Both the position numbers and the translations under genes were made by a program. The notes beneath the pieces are model-generated. The model worked only from the letters and a program-made list of their open reading frames with translations, was not told the DNA's origin and did not search any database. Shown here piece after piece: positions 7,208-14,863 of a stretch of DNA of 34,522 bases. Position 1 is the stretch's first letter, and each line of letters opens with the position of its first letter. Source of the DNA: Eubacteriales bacterium (lineage in GTDB: Bacteria > Bacillota > Clostridia > Christensenellales > CAG-138); contig JAJFTZ010000011.1 of the NCBI GenBank assembly GCA_021372675.1, forward strand, positions 1 to 34,522, in the 5' to 3' direction.

Positions 7208-7413
7208 AAAGAAGCCTCCATGGCAAAGAAATAGAGAAAAGCGATAATTGTAGTTAATTTATCATATCACATTTTATCGTTTTCGAAAATGGTCGGAAAT
7301 AAAAATATCGTGTATGCCGCCGTTGCGGCCGTACCTGTCCCTCATACCTGAAGCGCCTTTTTAAGCCTTTTGTTTTCGGCGCCCTCGGTCATCGGATGCA
7401 TCGCCGCTTTGCT

Positions 7414-8052
7414 TTACGCCCGCCAAGCGGGGTCGTCGGGGTTGTCGCGGAAGCACAATATGCGCGCGCGATCATTCGGCGCGATCGCACCAAGCTCCGC
7501 CGCAACCTCCACGAGGGTATCGAGCGTGCAAAGACTGTGGCAGACGAGGCCGTTGTCGCTTAGCTTATCGACCGCCCTTCGCATGCCGTAGGAGAAGATG
7601 GCCGCAAGCCCAAGCACGTCCGCGCCCGCTTCGCGAAGCGCCAGCGCGGTATCCACGGCGCTGCCCGCGGTGGAAATAAGGTCCTCTACCACAACGGCTT
7701 TCTCGTTTTGCCCAAGCCTGCCCTCGATGCGGTTCGCGCGGCCGTGATCCTTTGCCGCGGGGCGCACATAGCCCATCTTCAGGCCTATCATGTGCGCCGC
7801 GATCGCCGCGTGCGGTATGCCCGCGGTGCTCGTGCCCATGAGAACCTCCGCGGCGGGGTACTTTTCGCGGACTAGCGAGGCGAGACAGCGCTCGATCTCA
7901 GCGCGCGCCTCGGGCACGCTCAGGATCAGGCGGTTATCGCAGTAGATGGGGCTTTTGATGCCGCTCGCCCACGTGAAGGGGTCGTCCGGCCTTAAGAACA
8001 CCGCGCCGGTCGATAAAAGGCAGTTCGCAACGAGCCTTGCCGTATCTTGCAT
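7414..8052 (-). CDS. pyrE: Orotate phosphoribosyltransferase PyrE
   Basis: 212 aa from the ATG at 8052, which has AGGAG 8 nt upstream; a longer frame to 8082 would run into pyrF and adds residues without homology. The PRTase motif VVVEDLISTAGSA binds PRPP. FTWASGIKSPIYCDNR is the typical PyrE N-terminal stretch and GYVRPAAKDHG holds the catalytic-loop lysine region. It attaches phosphoribose to orotate to form OMP. Last gene of pyrKDFE, 19 nt after pyrF. No clear terminator was found after it. Confidence 0.95.
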   Translation of the reverse strand: MQDTARLVANCLLSTGAVFLRPDDPFTWASGIKSPIYCDNRLILSVPEARAEIERCLASLVREKYPAAEVLMGTSTAGIPHAAIAAHMIGLKMGYVRPAAKDHGRANRIEGRLGQNEKAVVVEDLISTAGSAVDTALALREAGADVLGLAAIFSYGMRRAVDKLSDNGLVCHSLCTLDTLVEVAAELGAIAPNDRARILCFRDNPDDPAWRA

Positions 8053-8071
8053 AGCTTTTTCTCCTAACGAT

Positions 8072-8773
8072 CTATTCGCCAAGGAAATCCGCGCACACGC
8101 GCGCGTAGGCGGAGAGGGGGTCGGCGGCTTCGGTTATGGGCCTGCCCACCACGATAAAGTCCGAACCGCGCGCTTTCGCGCCCGCGGGCGTGGTGACGCG
8201 CTTCTGATCCTGTACGTCGGCGTCCGCGAAACGGATGCCCGGCGTTACGGTGAGAAAGCCATCCCCGCAGGCGCGTTTGATCGCGGCTGCCTCGAGCGGC
8301 GAGCACACCACGCCGTTGAGGCCGCTTTGCGCGGCGTTTTTCGCGTACGCGACCACGGTTTCCTCCATCGACCGTTCGATCAAAAGCTCGTCGCGCAGCG
8401 TTCGTTCGTTTGTGGAGGTGAGCTGCGTCACCGCGATCAAAAGCGTTTGCGCGCGCGCATTCCCCAAGCCCTCGCAGGCGGCGCGCATCATCGCGGAACC
8501 GCCGGCCGCGTGCAGGTCCACCATGTCCACGCCGAGGCCCGATAGCGAAGCCATCGCCTTCTTGACGGTATTGGGGATGTCGTGCAGCTTCAGATCGAGA
8601 AACACCCTGTGCCCGCGCCGCTTTACCTCCCGCACGATGCCGGGTCCCTCGGCGTAGAGAAGCTCCATGCCGATTTTTAAAAACGGGCGCGTTTCGCCAA
8701 ACGCACCGAGAAACGTGAGCAGTTGTGCGCCGCTTGCAAAGTCGCACGCGAGGATAACGTCTTTTTTGATCAT
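8072..8773 (-). CDS. pyrF: Orotidine 5'-phosphate decarboxylase PyrF
   Basis: 233 aa. It converts OMP to UMP, the last de novo step. The catalytic signature DLKLHDIPNT (60-69) carries the Asp-Lys-x-x-Asp tetrad residues D60, K62 and D65, with D11 and K33 in the phosphate and ribose site. TPGIRF and DFIVVGRPIT are the usual C-terminal phosphate-binding segments. The length is normal for the short bacterial class. It lies 10 nt from pyrD in the same operon. Confidence 0.96.
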   Translation of the reverse strand: MIKKDVILACDFASGAQLLTFLGAFGETRPFLKIGMELLYAEGPGIVREVKRRGHRVFLDLKLHDIPNTVKKAMASLSGLGVDMVDLHAAGGSAMMRAACEGLGNARAQTLLIAVTQLTSTNERTLRDELLIERSMEETVVAYAKNAAQSGLNGVVCSPLEAAAIKRACGDGFLTVTPGIRFADADVQDQKRVTTPAGAKARGSDFIVVGRPITEAADPLSAYARVCADFLGE

Positions 8774-8783
8774 GGGAGCCCCC

Positions 8784-9719
8784 TTATATTTTGTCGGTGC
8801 TATTTTGCTTCCACGACATGCCCGGGATATCGGCGAGGCGCTCGATGCCGTAGATGTGCATGACCTTTGGCAGGTCCTCGATGATCTCCTTGCACGCGTA
8901 AGGCTTGCGCAGGTTTTCGGAGCCCACCTGCACCGCCGTCGCGCCCGCGAGCATCATCTCGATGGCGTCAAACGCCGAGGCGACGCCGCCCGCGCCCACG
9001 ACGGGAATCTTGACGGCCTGCGATACCTGGTACACCATCCTAAGCGCCACCGGGAACACCGCCGGGCCCGAAAGCCCGCCCACGGCGTTTGCGAGCACGG
9101 GCTTTCGCGAGCGTATGTCGATGCGCATGCCGAGGAGCGTGTTGATGAGGGTAAGCCCGTCGGCGCCCGCGTCCTCGCAGGCCCTGGCGACGGAGACGAT
9201 GTCCGTCACGTTGGGGCTGAGCTTGACTAAAACCGGCTTTTTTGTGACCCTTTTGACGCGCCGCGTGATTTCCGCCGCTGATCCGGGTTCGGTGCCGAAC
9301 GCCATCCCGCCGTGCTTCACGTTGGGGCAGCTTATGTTGACTTCGATGAGGCCCACCTGCTCTGCGCCGTCGATCCGCGCGCAGCAGTATTCGAACTCTT
9401 CGGGCGAAAAGCCGCTGATGTTGGCGATCACGGGCTTGTGGAAAAACGCGCCGAGGCTTGGAAGCTCTTCTTCGATCACCGCGTCGATGCCGGGGTTTTG
9501 CAGCCCCACGGAATTGAGCATGCCGCTTGGGCACTCCGCGATGCGCGGCGTGGGGTTGCCGAAGCGCGGCTCCTTCGTGGTGCCCTTGAACACGAACGAG
9601 CCGAGCACATTGATATCGTAAAACGCCGCGAACTCGCGGCCGTAGCCGAAGGTGCCGCTGGCGGGGATGATGGGGTTGTCGAGCTTCACGCCGCAGAGCG
9701 TAACGCCTAAATCTGCCAT
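8784..9719 (-). CDS. pyrD: Dihydroorotate dehydrogenase catalytic subunit PyrD (class 1B)
   Basis: 311 aa from the ATG at 9719, which has GGAGGAG upstream. FMN enzyme oxidising dihydroorotate to orotate. NISCPNVKHGG places the catalytic cysteine at C131, which marks class 1 (class 2 uses serine), and the pairing with PyrK makes it the NAD-linked class 1B. GGLSGPAVFPVALRMVYQ and VVGAGGVASA are the flavin phosphate loops. Its start overlaps the end of pyrK by 13 nt. Confidence 0.95.
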   Translation of the reverse strand: MADLGVTLCGVKLDNPIIPASGTFGYGREFAAFYDINVLGSFVFKGTTKEPRFGNPTPRIAECPSGMLNSVGLQNPGIDAVIEEELPSLGAFFHKPVIANISGFSPEEFEYCCARIDGAEQVGLIEVNISCPNVKHGGMAFGTEPGSAAEITRRVKRVTKKPVLVKLSPNVTDIVSVARACEDAGADGLTLINTLLGMRIDIRSRKPVLANAVGGLSGPAVFPVALRMVYQVSQAVKIPVVGAGGVASAFDAIEMMLAGATAVQVGSENLRKPYACKEIIEDLPKVMHIYGIERLADIPGMSWKQNSTDKI

Positions 9720-10453
9720 AAAATCTCCTCCTTGTGGAGCACCGGCCCGTCCACGCAGATGCGTTTGTTGCCGTACATGGTCTTGCAGGTGCAGCCCATG
9801 CACGCGCCGAAGCCGCAGCCCATGCGCTCCTCAAAGCTCATCTGTCCGTCGGTAGGGCATACGTCGTAGAGCGTGCGGAGCATCGGCACCGGCCCGCAGG
9901 CGAAAAAGTAGTCGTACTGTCCCTCGAGGCTTGCGGCGTACAGCGCCGCAATGGCCTTTTCCCCTCTTGTGCCGTCGTCGGTACAGACGATGGTGCGGCA
10001 GCCGAGCGCGGCGAAGCGGTCGTCGTAAAACACGTCGTTCGCGGTTCGAAAGCCCAAAAGCACCGTCGGCGTTTTGCCCTTTTCAAGTAAAAGCTTGGTC
10101 AGCGCGTACATCGGCGGCGTGCCCAAGCCCCCGCCGACCACGAGCGGGCGCGCTATGTTTTCCGGCACCGTATAGCCGTTGCCCATGCCCACAAGCGCGT
10201 TGAGCTCGTCGCCGCTCTTTCGCGCGGCTAAAATCTCCGTGCCCTTGCCGAGCTTTCGAAACACGAGCGTGATCGTATGCTCGTCGTATTCGCAGACAGA
10301 GATCGGCCTGCGCAGGTAGACGTCCTTCATCAAAATGTTGACGAATTGCCCGGGCGCTACGCACGCGCTCGTATCCCCCTCGAGAACCAGACGGTGCACG
10401 TTCGGCGCGATCACTTCGTTCTTCTGCACCCGGAATATCGCTTGCTTGCCCAA
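9707..10453 (-). CDS. pyrK: Dihydroorotate dehydrogenase electron-transfer subunit PyrK
   Basis: 248 aa. Ferredoxin-reductase-like subunit that passes electrons from PyrD's FMN through a [2Fe-2S] cluster and FAD to NAD+. RRPISVC (48-54) is the FAD site, VVGGGLGTPPM (105-115) the NAD site, and C213, C218, C221 and C233 form the cluster motif in MGCGFGACMGCTC. The start is a TTG (complement of 10451-10453) with AGGAGGT 7 nt upstream. It is first in the operon and lies immediately after a terminator hairpin with eight T, so its expression depends on read-through of that attenuator. Confidence 0.95.
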   Translation of the reverse strand: MGKQAIFRVQKNEVIAPNVHRLVLEGDTSACVAPGQFVNILMKDVYLRRPISVCEYDEHTITLVFRKLGKGTEILAARKSGDELNALVGMGNGYTVPENIARPLVVGGGLGTPPMYALTKLLLEKGKTPTVLLGFRTANDVFYDDRFAALGCRTIVCTDDGTRGEKAIAALYAASLEGQYDYFFACGPVPMLRTLYDVCPTDGQMSFEERMGCGFGACMGCTCKTMYGNKRICVDGPVLHKEEILWQI

Positions 10454-10473
10454 TGCCGCTACCTCCTGTTCCT

Positions 10474-10524
10474 AAAAAAAACCGCCTTTGCTTCCTTCAT
10501 CCGATGGATGGGAGGCAAAAGCGG
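10474..10524 (-). terminator. Leader terminator (attenuator) of the pyr operon
   Basis: On the minus strand a long hairpin (10482-10524) has a base of ten pairs including one G-U, then three pairs, an AA bulge, five pairs and an ATC loop. Eight T (10474-10481) follow. It sits 20 nt before pyrK and after the leader ORF, whose stop codon (10497-10499) is inside it. Confidence 0.9.
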
Positions 10525-10589
10525 CAAATGACGCGCGGGCTTTTTTTGTGAAATATCTTTCGGTGAACCAAAGCTTTCTTAAAGCGCAA
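10497..10589 (-). CDS. pyr operon leader peptide
   Basis: A 30-codon frame beginning with TTG (complement of 10587-10589) and starting (M)RFKKALVHRKIFHKKSPRV, basic, ending with TGA at 10497-10499. The ribosome site GGAGGTGAT (10594-10602) is a near-perfect match to the 16S rRNA tail at ideal distance, which is hard to explain unless the frame is translated. The stop lies on the 3' side of the terminator loop, so a ribosome that reaches it would hold the hairpin open. It probably acts by being translated rather than as a protein. I did not see a PyrR-binding loop in this leader. Confidence 0.7.
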   Translation of the reverse strand: MRFKKALVHRKIFHKKSPRVICRFCLPSIG

Positions 10590-10619
10590 CGGTATCACCT
10601 CCAAACTTATATCTTTGGC

Positions 10620-10648
10620 ATTATAACCGCATCCGCAGCCGCTGTCAA
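10620..10648 (-). promoter_or_regulatory. Consensus sigma-A promoter of the pyr operon
   Basis: Minus strand: TTGACA (10643-10648), exactly 17 bp, TATAAT (10620-10625). Transcription should start near 10613, giving a leader of about 160 nt before pyrK. Confidence 0.93.
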
Positions 10649-10717
10649 CCATCATTTATAGGGTAACATAAAAATGCGGCGGCGCAAAAACGCGCGCGGT
10701 CGGTTCTCCAAAGAGGC

Positions 10718-11908
10718 TTACGGCCCGAGGTGGTTTTTTACCCCCTGCGCCCAGCTCTCCTGCGAGGCGTGTATGACGCGTCCCGCAAACGCCGCGCGGA
10801 TGAACCGGAGGGACGCGTTTCGCCTTACGGCCATGGCGGCGTCCGCATACTGCGGCTTTTCAAGCTCCGCCTCGCTCAGGCGGATGGCCTCGCGATGGAA
10901 GGAGATCGCCTCGAGCGCGCGGTTGAACGCGCGGGCAAACGCGTCGAAGCCGCCGTCGAAGCGGTAGAGGAAGGTGGCGGCCGTCTCGCCTTCGGCCACG
11001 GCGAACTCCACCGCCGCCGTCTTTTCGCTTCTCCCCGGCGCGATCATAAAAAGCATGGTATCGTCCGGCTCGCTTTCGGGCGCGTCAAACCGCTTTTTTC
11101 GCCCCACGTAGATTTTTTGGGGGTCGCTGAGCGACCGTAACACCTCGAATTCGCGCGCGGAGCGGCTTAAGGAAAGCTCGCGCTCCAGTGCCGAAGCGAA
11201 GGAGGGGGCAATGCCCCTCAGCGTTCCTATCGGCGCCGCCGCGCCCTCCGGCGTGAGCCGCGCCACGGCCGCGGCCTGCGCGGGGGAAAGCGAGGGGTCG
11301 AGCTCCTTTGCCGCCGCGAGCGCCTTTTCGCGTAAATCCCGCAGCAGCTTTTCCAAGGCCTGCGCAAACGGCTCCGTATCGTAGCCGAGCTTTGAAAACG
11401 CGTAGCTTTCCTCGTCGCCTATGCGGAGCGTCAGCGAAAAGCCTGCCTTTTCGAGCGCCGTCACGAAGCAGAGCGGTACGCGCCGCGCCTCGTCGTTGGG
11501 CGGTAGGAACAAAACGCAGCTTTTGTATACCTCGATGGGCGCGCTCCCGCGCCCGGCGGCGCCGCGTTCCTCAAAGCGGTATTCGCCCTGCGCTTTTAGA
11601 AGGGGCGTTCCGCTCACGAAAAGCGCTTTCCGCACCTTTTTGTTGTAGGCGGCAAAGAGCGCGTCGTAAAACGCCTCGCTTTGATTCCCCATCTTCGAAA
11701 AACGGTAGGCGCCGCCGTCCGCGTTTACCGTTACGCCGTAGTTCTCCCTTGCGAGCGAGCGGATGGAGGCGTACGGAAGCTCCGCCGCGTCGAGCGGCGC
11801 CGTTACGGTAAGCGCGTCCTCCCCGAGCGTCAGCCTGACATCCCCGTTAAGCTCGGGCGTGCTCGCCTGCGCCGCGTATTCCACGTTGGCTTTCCCGGTC
11901 GTTTCCAT
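10718..11908 (-). CDS. Unknown protein with repeated PH-like modules, downstream of helD
   Basis: 396 aa from the ATG at 11908 (GGAGG 9 nt upstream). I do not recognise the family. Two similar segments are visible: residues about 25-115, with a basic Tyr-rich stretch ending YRFSKMGNQSEAFYDALFAA, and about 135-210, ending YAFSKLGYDTEPFAQALEKL. Each is a set of predicted strands followed by a helix, like a bacterial PH-type fold. A possible third copy is at 290-370 (TAATFLYRFDGGFDAFARAF). No membrane segment. It follows helD by 14 nt and is probably cotranscribed, so a role with RNA polymerase or HelD is possible but unproven. The gene is very GC-rich. Confidence 0.7.
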   Translation of the reverse strand: METTGKANVEYAAQASTPELNGDVRLTLGEDALTVTAPLDAAELPYASIRSLARENYGVTVNADGGAYRFSKMGNQSEAFYDALFAAYNKKVRKALFVSGTPLLKAQGEYRFEERGAAGRGSAPIEVYKSCVLFLPPNDEARRVPLCFVTALEKAGFSLTLRIGDEESYAFSKLGYDTEPFAQALEKLLRDLREKALAAAKELDPSLSPAQAAAVARLTPEGAAAPIGTLRGIAPSFASALERELSLSRSAREFEVLRSLSDPQKIYVGRKKRFDAPESEPDDTMLFMIAPGRSEKTAAVEFAVAEGETAATFLYRFDGGFDAFARAFNRALEAISFHREAIRLSEAELEKPQYADAAMAVRRNASLRFIRAAFAGRVIHASQESWAQGVKNHLGP

Positions 11909-11922
11909 GCGGTAGAACCTCC

Positions 11923-14148
11923 TTATGTGCTTTCTAAAAGCGTTGTCGCCTCGCCGGTATAGTACACCCTTAGCGCGTGCAGCGCGCGCGTGCACGCGGT
12001 ATAAAGGTAAAGCCGCTCGTCCCCGTAAGCGTAGTTATCGCGGCTCGCGTTGTAAACGATCACCGCGTCGAACTCCAGCCCCTTGGCGAGGTAGGCGGGC
12101 ATCACCACCGCGCCGCGCGCGTAGGCCTCGTCGCCCGAGAGGGTGGCTTTCAAGGCCGTTTTGCGGCGGAGCGCTAAATAGACCTCCTCCGCCTCCCTTT
12201 TCGTGCGCGTTAAGATCCCCACGGAGGAAAAGCCCGCCGCCTGAAACGCGGCGATATCCTCCGCGGCGCGCTTTCTAAGCGCGGCCTCATCCGGAAAGCC
12301 GAGCGTTACGGGCTCCTCGCCGTGCCGCTCCACGGCTTCCTCCGGCGCGCTCACGCCGAGAAGCCGCCGCGTGAACCGCGTGATCTCCAGCGTGGAGCGG
12401 TAGCTTTTGCCAAGGCGGAGGTACATCGTGCTCCCCGCGGGAAAAATATCCCCGAGGCCCTCCAGCCCTTGGCCGTCCGCGCCCGAAAAGGGCTGTATGC
12501 GCTGGTTTTTATCGCCGAGGAGCGTAAGGCTCGCATTGCCGAATAAAAGGCGGAAAATTTCGAATTGCAGCGGCGTGTAATCCTGGGCCTCGTCCACGAT
12601 CAAAAAGCGGATGGATGACGTTTTCGCAACGCCGCCCCACGCGCTTTGCAGGTAGAGGAGCGCAACCTGATCCTCGTAATAGAGGCGGTTCGCGCCGAGC
12701 ATTTCGAGCGTGAACGCGCGCATGCGCATAAACCGCGCGCGATCCGCTTCCTTTGCGCCCGAAACGAGGTGATCGAAAAACGCGCGGTACAGCGCGATCA
12801 GGTCGAACGCGGCGGCGCGCGCGACGCGCTCGCGCAGGTCCTTCGTTTCGCCCGCGACGATGGCCGCGGTCTTAAACGCAAGCTCCTGCTTATCGGCTAC
12901 GCCCTGTTCCGAAAGCGCCGCGGCGACCTCCCTTTTGCGCGCGTCCTCCATGGGCTTTAAAAGGTATTCTATGCGCGACTTCAGCTTGATGAGCCGCCTG
13001 GCGAACGGCAGAAAGGCGTAGTCCTCCGCGAACAGCTTTTTTTGCTCCCGCGCCGAGATCAAAAGCTTTTCGCGAAAGTACAGGTCGGAAAACGCGGGGC
13101 CGTCTTTTTGCACTTGCTCGGCGTAGGCCTTTAAAAGCTGGCGGAACTCCTCGGACGATTTAAAGCGCACGCTCTCGGAGCGCGCCGCGTAGGTGGGCCG
13201 CTCCCGCCCCGCGAGCAGGTATTCGAGCCTTTCGTAGTAGCCTTCCTTTTTAAGCTCCGTGTGAAGCGCCTTAAGCATAAAATCCTCGAAGGTGGCGCTT
13301 ATAAGGTTTTCCTCGCCGAGCTCGGGGAGAACGTTGGAAATATAGTCGTTGAAGACGGCGTTGGGGGAGAAGATCAGGATCTCCTTTTCCGTGACGGTTC
13401 CCCGGTGCTTATATAAAAGGTACGCTGCCCTGTGGAGCGCCACGGAGGTTTTGCCGCTCCCCGCGGGCCCCTCCACGACGAGGTTTTGAAAGCTCTCGTT
13501 GCGGATGGCGCGGTTTTGCTCGCGCTGGATGGAGGTGACGATGGCCTTCATTTTGCTGTCGGCGCTTTTGCCTAAAATTTGCTGGAGCACCTCGTCGTCG
13601 ATCTTCAGGCTGCTGTCGAACATATAAATGAGCCCGCCCTTGGCGATCTTATACTGGCGCTTGCGCGTGAGCTCGCCTGAAATCGTGCCCTTGGGGCAGT
13701 CGTAGGAGGCGGGGCCCACGTCGAAATCGTAGAACATGCCCGAAACGGGCGCGCGCCAATCGTGTACGAGGATGTCGAAGCCTTCGTCCACGAGGTTGAA
13801 CGCGCCGATGTAATAGGATTTTTCGCCGCCGCCGTCCTCCGAAAAATCGATGCGGCCGAAATAGGGGGACTGCGCGATCCTTGCGTATTTTTCCTTCTGG
13901 CTCTCCAAAAACACATGGCTGCGCTTTTGCTGCTTCATGGCGCCGATGTACGACATAAAATCCGCAAGCTGCTCGAGCTGCCCGGAGCCGGATATGGGGC
14001 CGACCTCCTCCCAAAGCTCCTTTTGCGTGCGAAGCGCGTCCTCCCTAAGCCGCTCGCCGCCCATGCTATTCGCGTCGTATTGCTTAAGCGCCTCCGCGAC
14101 CACCGTTTGAAGCCATGCGCGTTCCCGTATTTCGTCTAAATCGTCCAT
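11923..14148 (-). CDS. helD: HelD-like UvrD/Rep-family helicase (RNA polymerase recycling factor)
   Basis: 741 aa from the ATG at 14148, with GAGGTG upstream; a longer frame to 14268 runs through the promoter. The N-terminal coiled coil (1-95) and the WRAPVSGMFYDF segment (131-142) are HelD hallmarks. SIQREQNRAIR precedes Walker A GPAGSGKT (227-234). LIVDEAQDYTPLQFE is the Walker B block, followed by LLGDKNQRI, and the C-terminal YLYTACTRALHALRVYY is motif VI. In Bacillus, HelD uses ATP to release stalled or post-termination RNA polymerase. The enzyme is cytoplasmic. Length is close to the family norm. Confidence 0.92.
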   Translation of the reverse strand: MDDLDEIRERAWLQTVVAEALKQYDANSMGGERLREDALRTQKELWEEVGPISGSGQLEQLADFMSYIGAMKQQKRSHVFLESQKEKYARIAQSPYFGRIDFSEDGGGEKSYYIGAFNLVDEGFDILVHDWRAPVSGMFYDFDVGPASYDCPKGTISGELTRKRQYKIAKGGLIYMFDSSLKIDDEVLQQILGKSADSKMKAIVTSIQREQNRAIRNESFQNLVVEGPAGSGKTSVALHRAAYLLYKHRGTVTEKEILIFSPNAVFNDYISNVLPELGEENLISATFEDFMLKALHTELKKEGYYERLEYLLAGRERPTYAARSESVRFKSSEEFRQLLKAYAEQVQKDGPAFSDLYFREKLLISAREQKKLFAEDYAFLPFARRLIKLKSRIEYLLKPMEDARKREVAAALSEQGVADKQELAFKTAAIVAGETKDLRERVARAAAFDLIALYRAFFDHLVSGAKEADRARFMRMRAFTLEMLGANRLYYEDQVALLYLQSAWGGVAKTSSIRFLIVDEAQDYTPLQFEIFRLLFGNASLTLLGDKNQRIQPFSGADGQGLEGLGDIFPAGSTMYLRLGKSYRSTLEITRFTRRLLGVSAPEEAVERHGEEPVTLGFPDEAALRKRAAEDIAAFQAAGFSSVGILTRTKREAEEVYLALRRKTALKATLSGDEAYARGAVVMPAYLAKGLEFDAVIVYNASRDNYAYGDERLYLYTACTRALHALRVYYTGEATTLLEST

Positions 14149-14182
14149 CGACGCACCTCGCAAAATTTTTCTTTCAAACGTA

Positions 14183-14211
14183 TTGACAGCCCGCGGCCGG
14201 CGCGCTATAAT
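14183..14211 (+). promoter_or_regulatory. Consensus plus-strand promoter upstream of helD
   Basis: TTGACA (14183-14188), 17 bp, TATAAT (14206-14211). It points away from helD, into a 110-nt stretch that has no gene and ends in a terminator. A 9-bp inverted copy (TATTGACAG at 14181, CTGTCAATA at 14234) places a minus-strand TTGACA (complement of 14235-14240) facing it. That one may drive helD with a poorer -10. Confidence 0.88.
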
Positions 14212-14217
14212 TAAAGT

Positions 14218-14320
14218 AGAAGATAATATACAGCTGTCAATAAACTTTAAAGTAAAATTAGCATACACCCCCGGAAATATAAAGTCAAGTATGCCGCGCA
14301 GGTCATCTGTGCGGTTTTTT
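14218..14320 (+). ncRNA. Candidate small RNA of about 100 nt
   Basis: The segment between a perfect sigma-A promoter and an intrinsic terminator has no convincing reading frame or ribosome site. The terminator has an 8-bp stem (14294-14301 with 14307-14314, one G-U), a GTCAT loop and six T (14315-14320), and it is followed at once by the end of an oppositely oriented gene. The transcript would include an unpaired C-rich stretch (ACACCCCCGG near 14266), the kind of seed that pairs with ribosome sites in Firmicutes small RNAs. Whether the RNA exists, and its targets, are inference. Confidence 0.6.
14294..14320 (+). terminator. Terminator of the candidate small RNA
   Basis: CCGCGCAG-GTCAT-CTGTGCGG followed by TTTTTT on the plus strand. 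The opposite strand lacks a T run here, so it is not mainly the terminator of the exonuclease gene. Confidence 0.85.
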
Positions 14321-14323
14321 ACG

Positions 14324-14860
14324 CTATCTGTACACCCTTACGTCGCGTTCCTCGAGGCCGTAGTTTTTCGCGAGGTGCTCGAAAATTTGCCTGCACGCGT
14401 CGGCGTCGCTCAAGGCGTTGTGGTGGTCGAGCGCGATGCCCAAGCCCCGGGAAAGGTCGTTGAGGCGGTGGCTGCCGTAGCGCTCGCGGGGGATGTGCCT
14501 TCGCGCGAGCAGCACCGTACACACGTAATACATTTCGGGGATAAAAAGGTCGTGCCGGTCGAGGGAGGCCTTGAGGACGCTCAGGTCGAACGTGGCGTTA
14601 TGCGCGATCAAAAGCCCGTCGAAAAAACATGCTATCTCCTTCCACACCTGCGGGAAGGTGGGCGCGTCATGCGTCATCTCCTCCGTGATGCCGTGGATGA
14701 GCACGTTGCCGTAGTCGAAATCCGCCTCGGGGTTTACGAGGTATTCCCTTTGAAACGTCACAGCGCCGTTTTCCACGTGCACGAGGCCGATGGAGCACAT
14801 CGAGTTGTTGTTGCGGTTAGGCGTTTCCACGTCGAAGGCGGTGTAAGAAAAGCTCTCCAT
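14324..14860 (-). CDS. DnaQ-like 3'-5' exonuclease (DEDDh)
   Basis: 178 aa. The DEDDh exonuclease motifs are complete: FDVETPN with D10 and E12, HNATFDLSVL with the second acidic position, and HHNALSDADAC with the catalytic His and last Asp. MCSIGLV is the usual substrate-strand segment. It is a stand-alone domain, as in many small Firmicutes proteins related to the PolIII epsilon subunit, and probably trims DNA or RNA 3' ends. It starts 3 nt after the glycosyltransferase stop, so the two are cotranscribed. Its own ribosome site is weak, in keeping with coupling. Confidence 0.92.
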   Translation of the reverse strand: MESFSYTAFDVETPNRNNNSMCSIGLVHVENGAVTFQREYLVNPEADFDYGNVLIHGITEEMTHDAPTFPQVWKEIACFFDGLLIAHNATFDLSVLKASLDRHDLFIPEMYYVCTVLLARRHIPRERYGSHRLNDLSRGLGIALDHHNALSDADACRQIFEHLAKNYGLEERDVRVYR

Positions 14861-14863
14861 AGC

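Noticed and set aside
10590..10613. PyrR-binding loop in the pyr leader
   Set aside because: I searched the leader for the UCCAGAGAGGCU-type loop and found no match.
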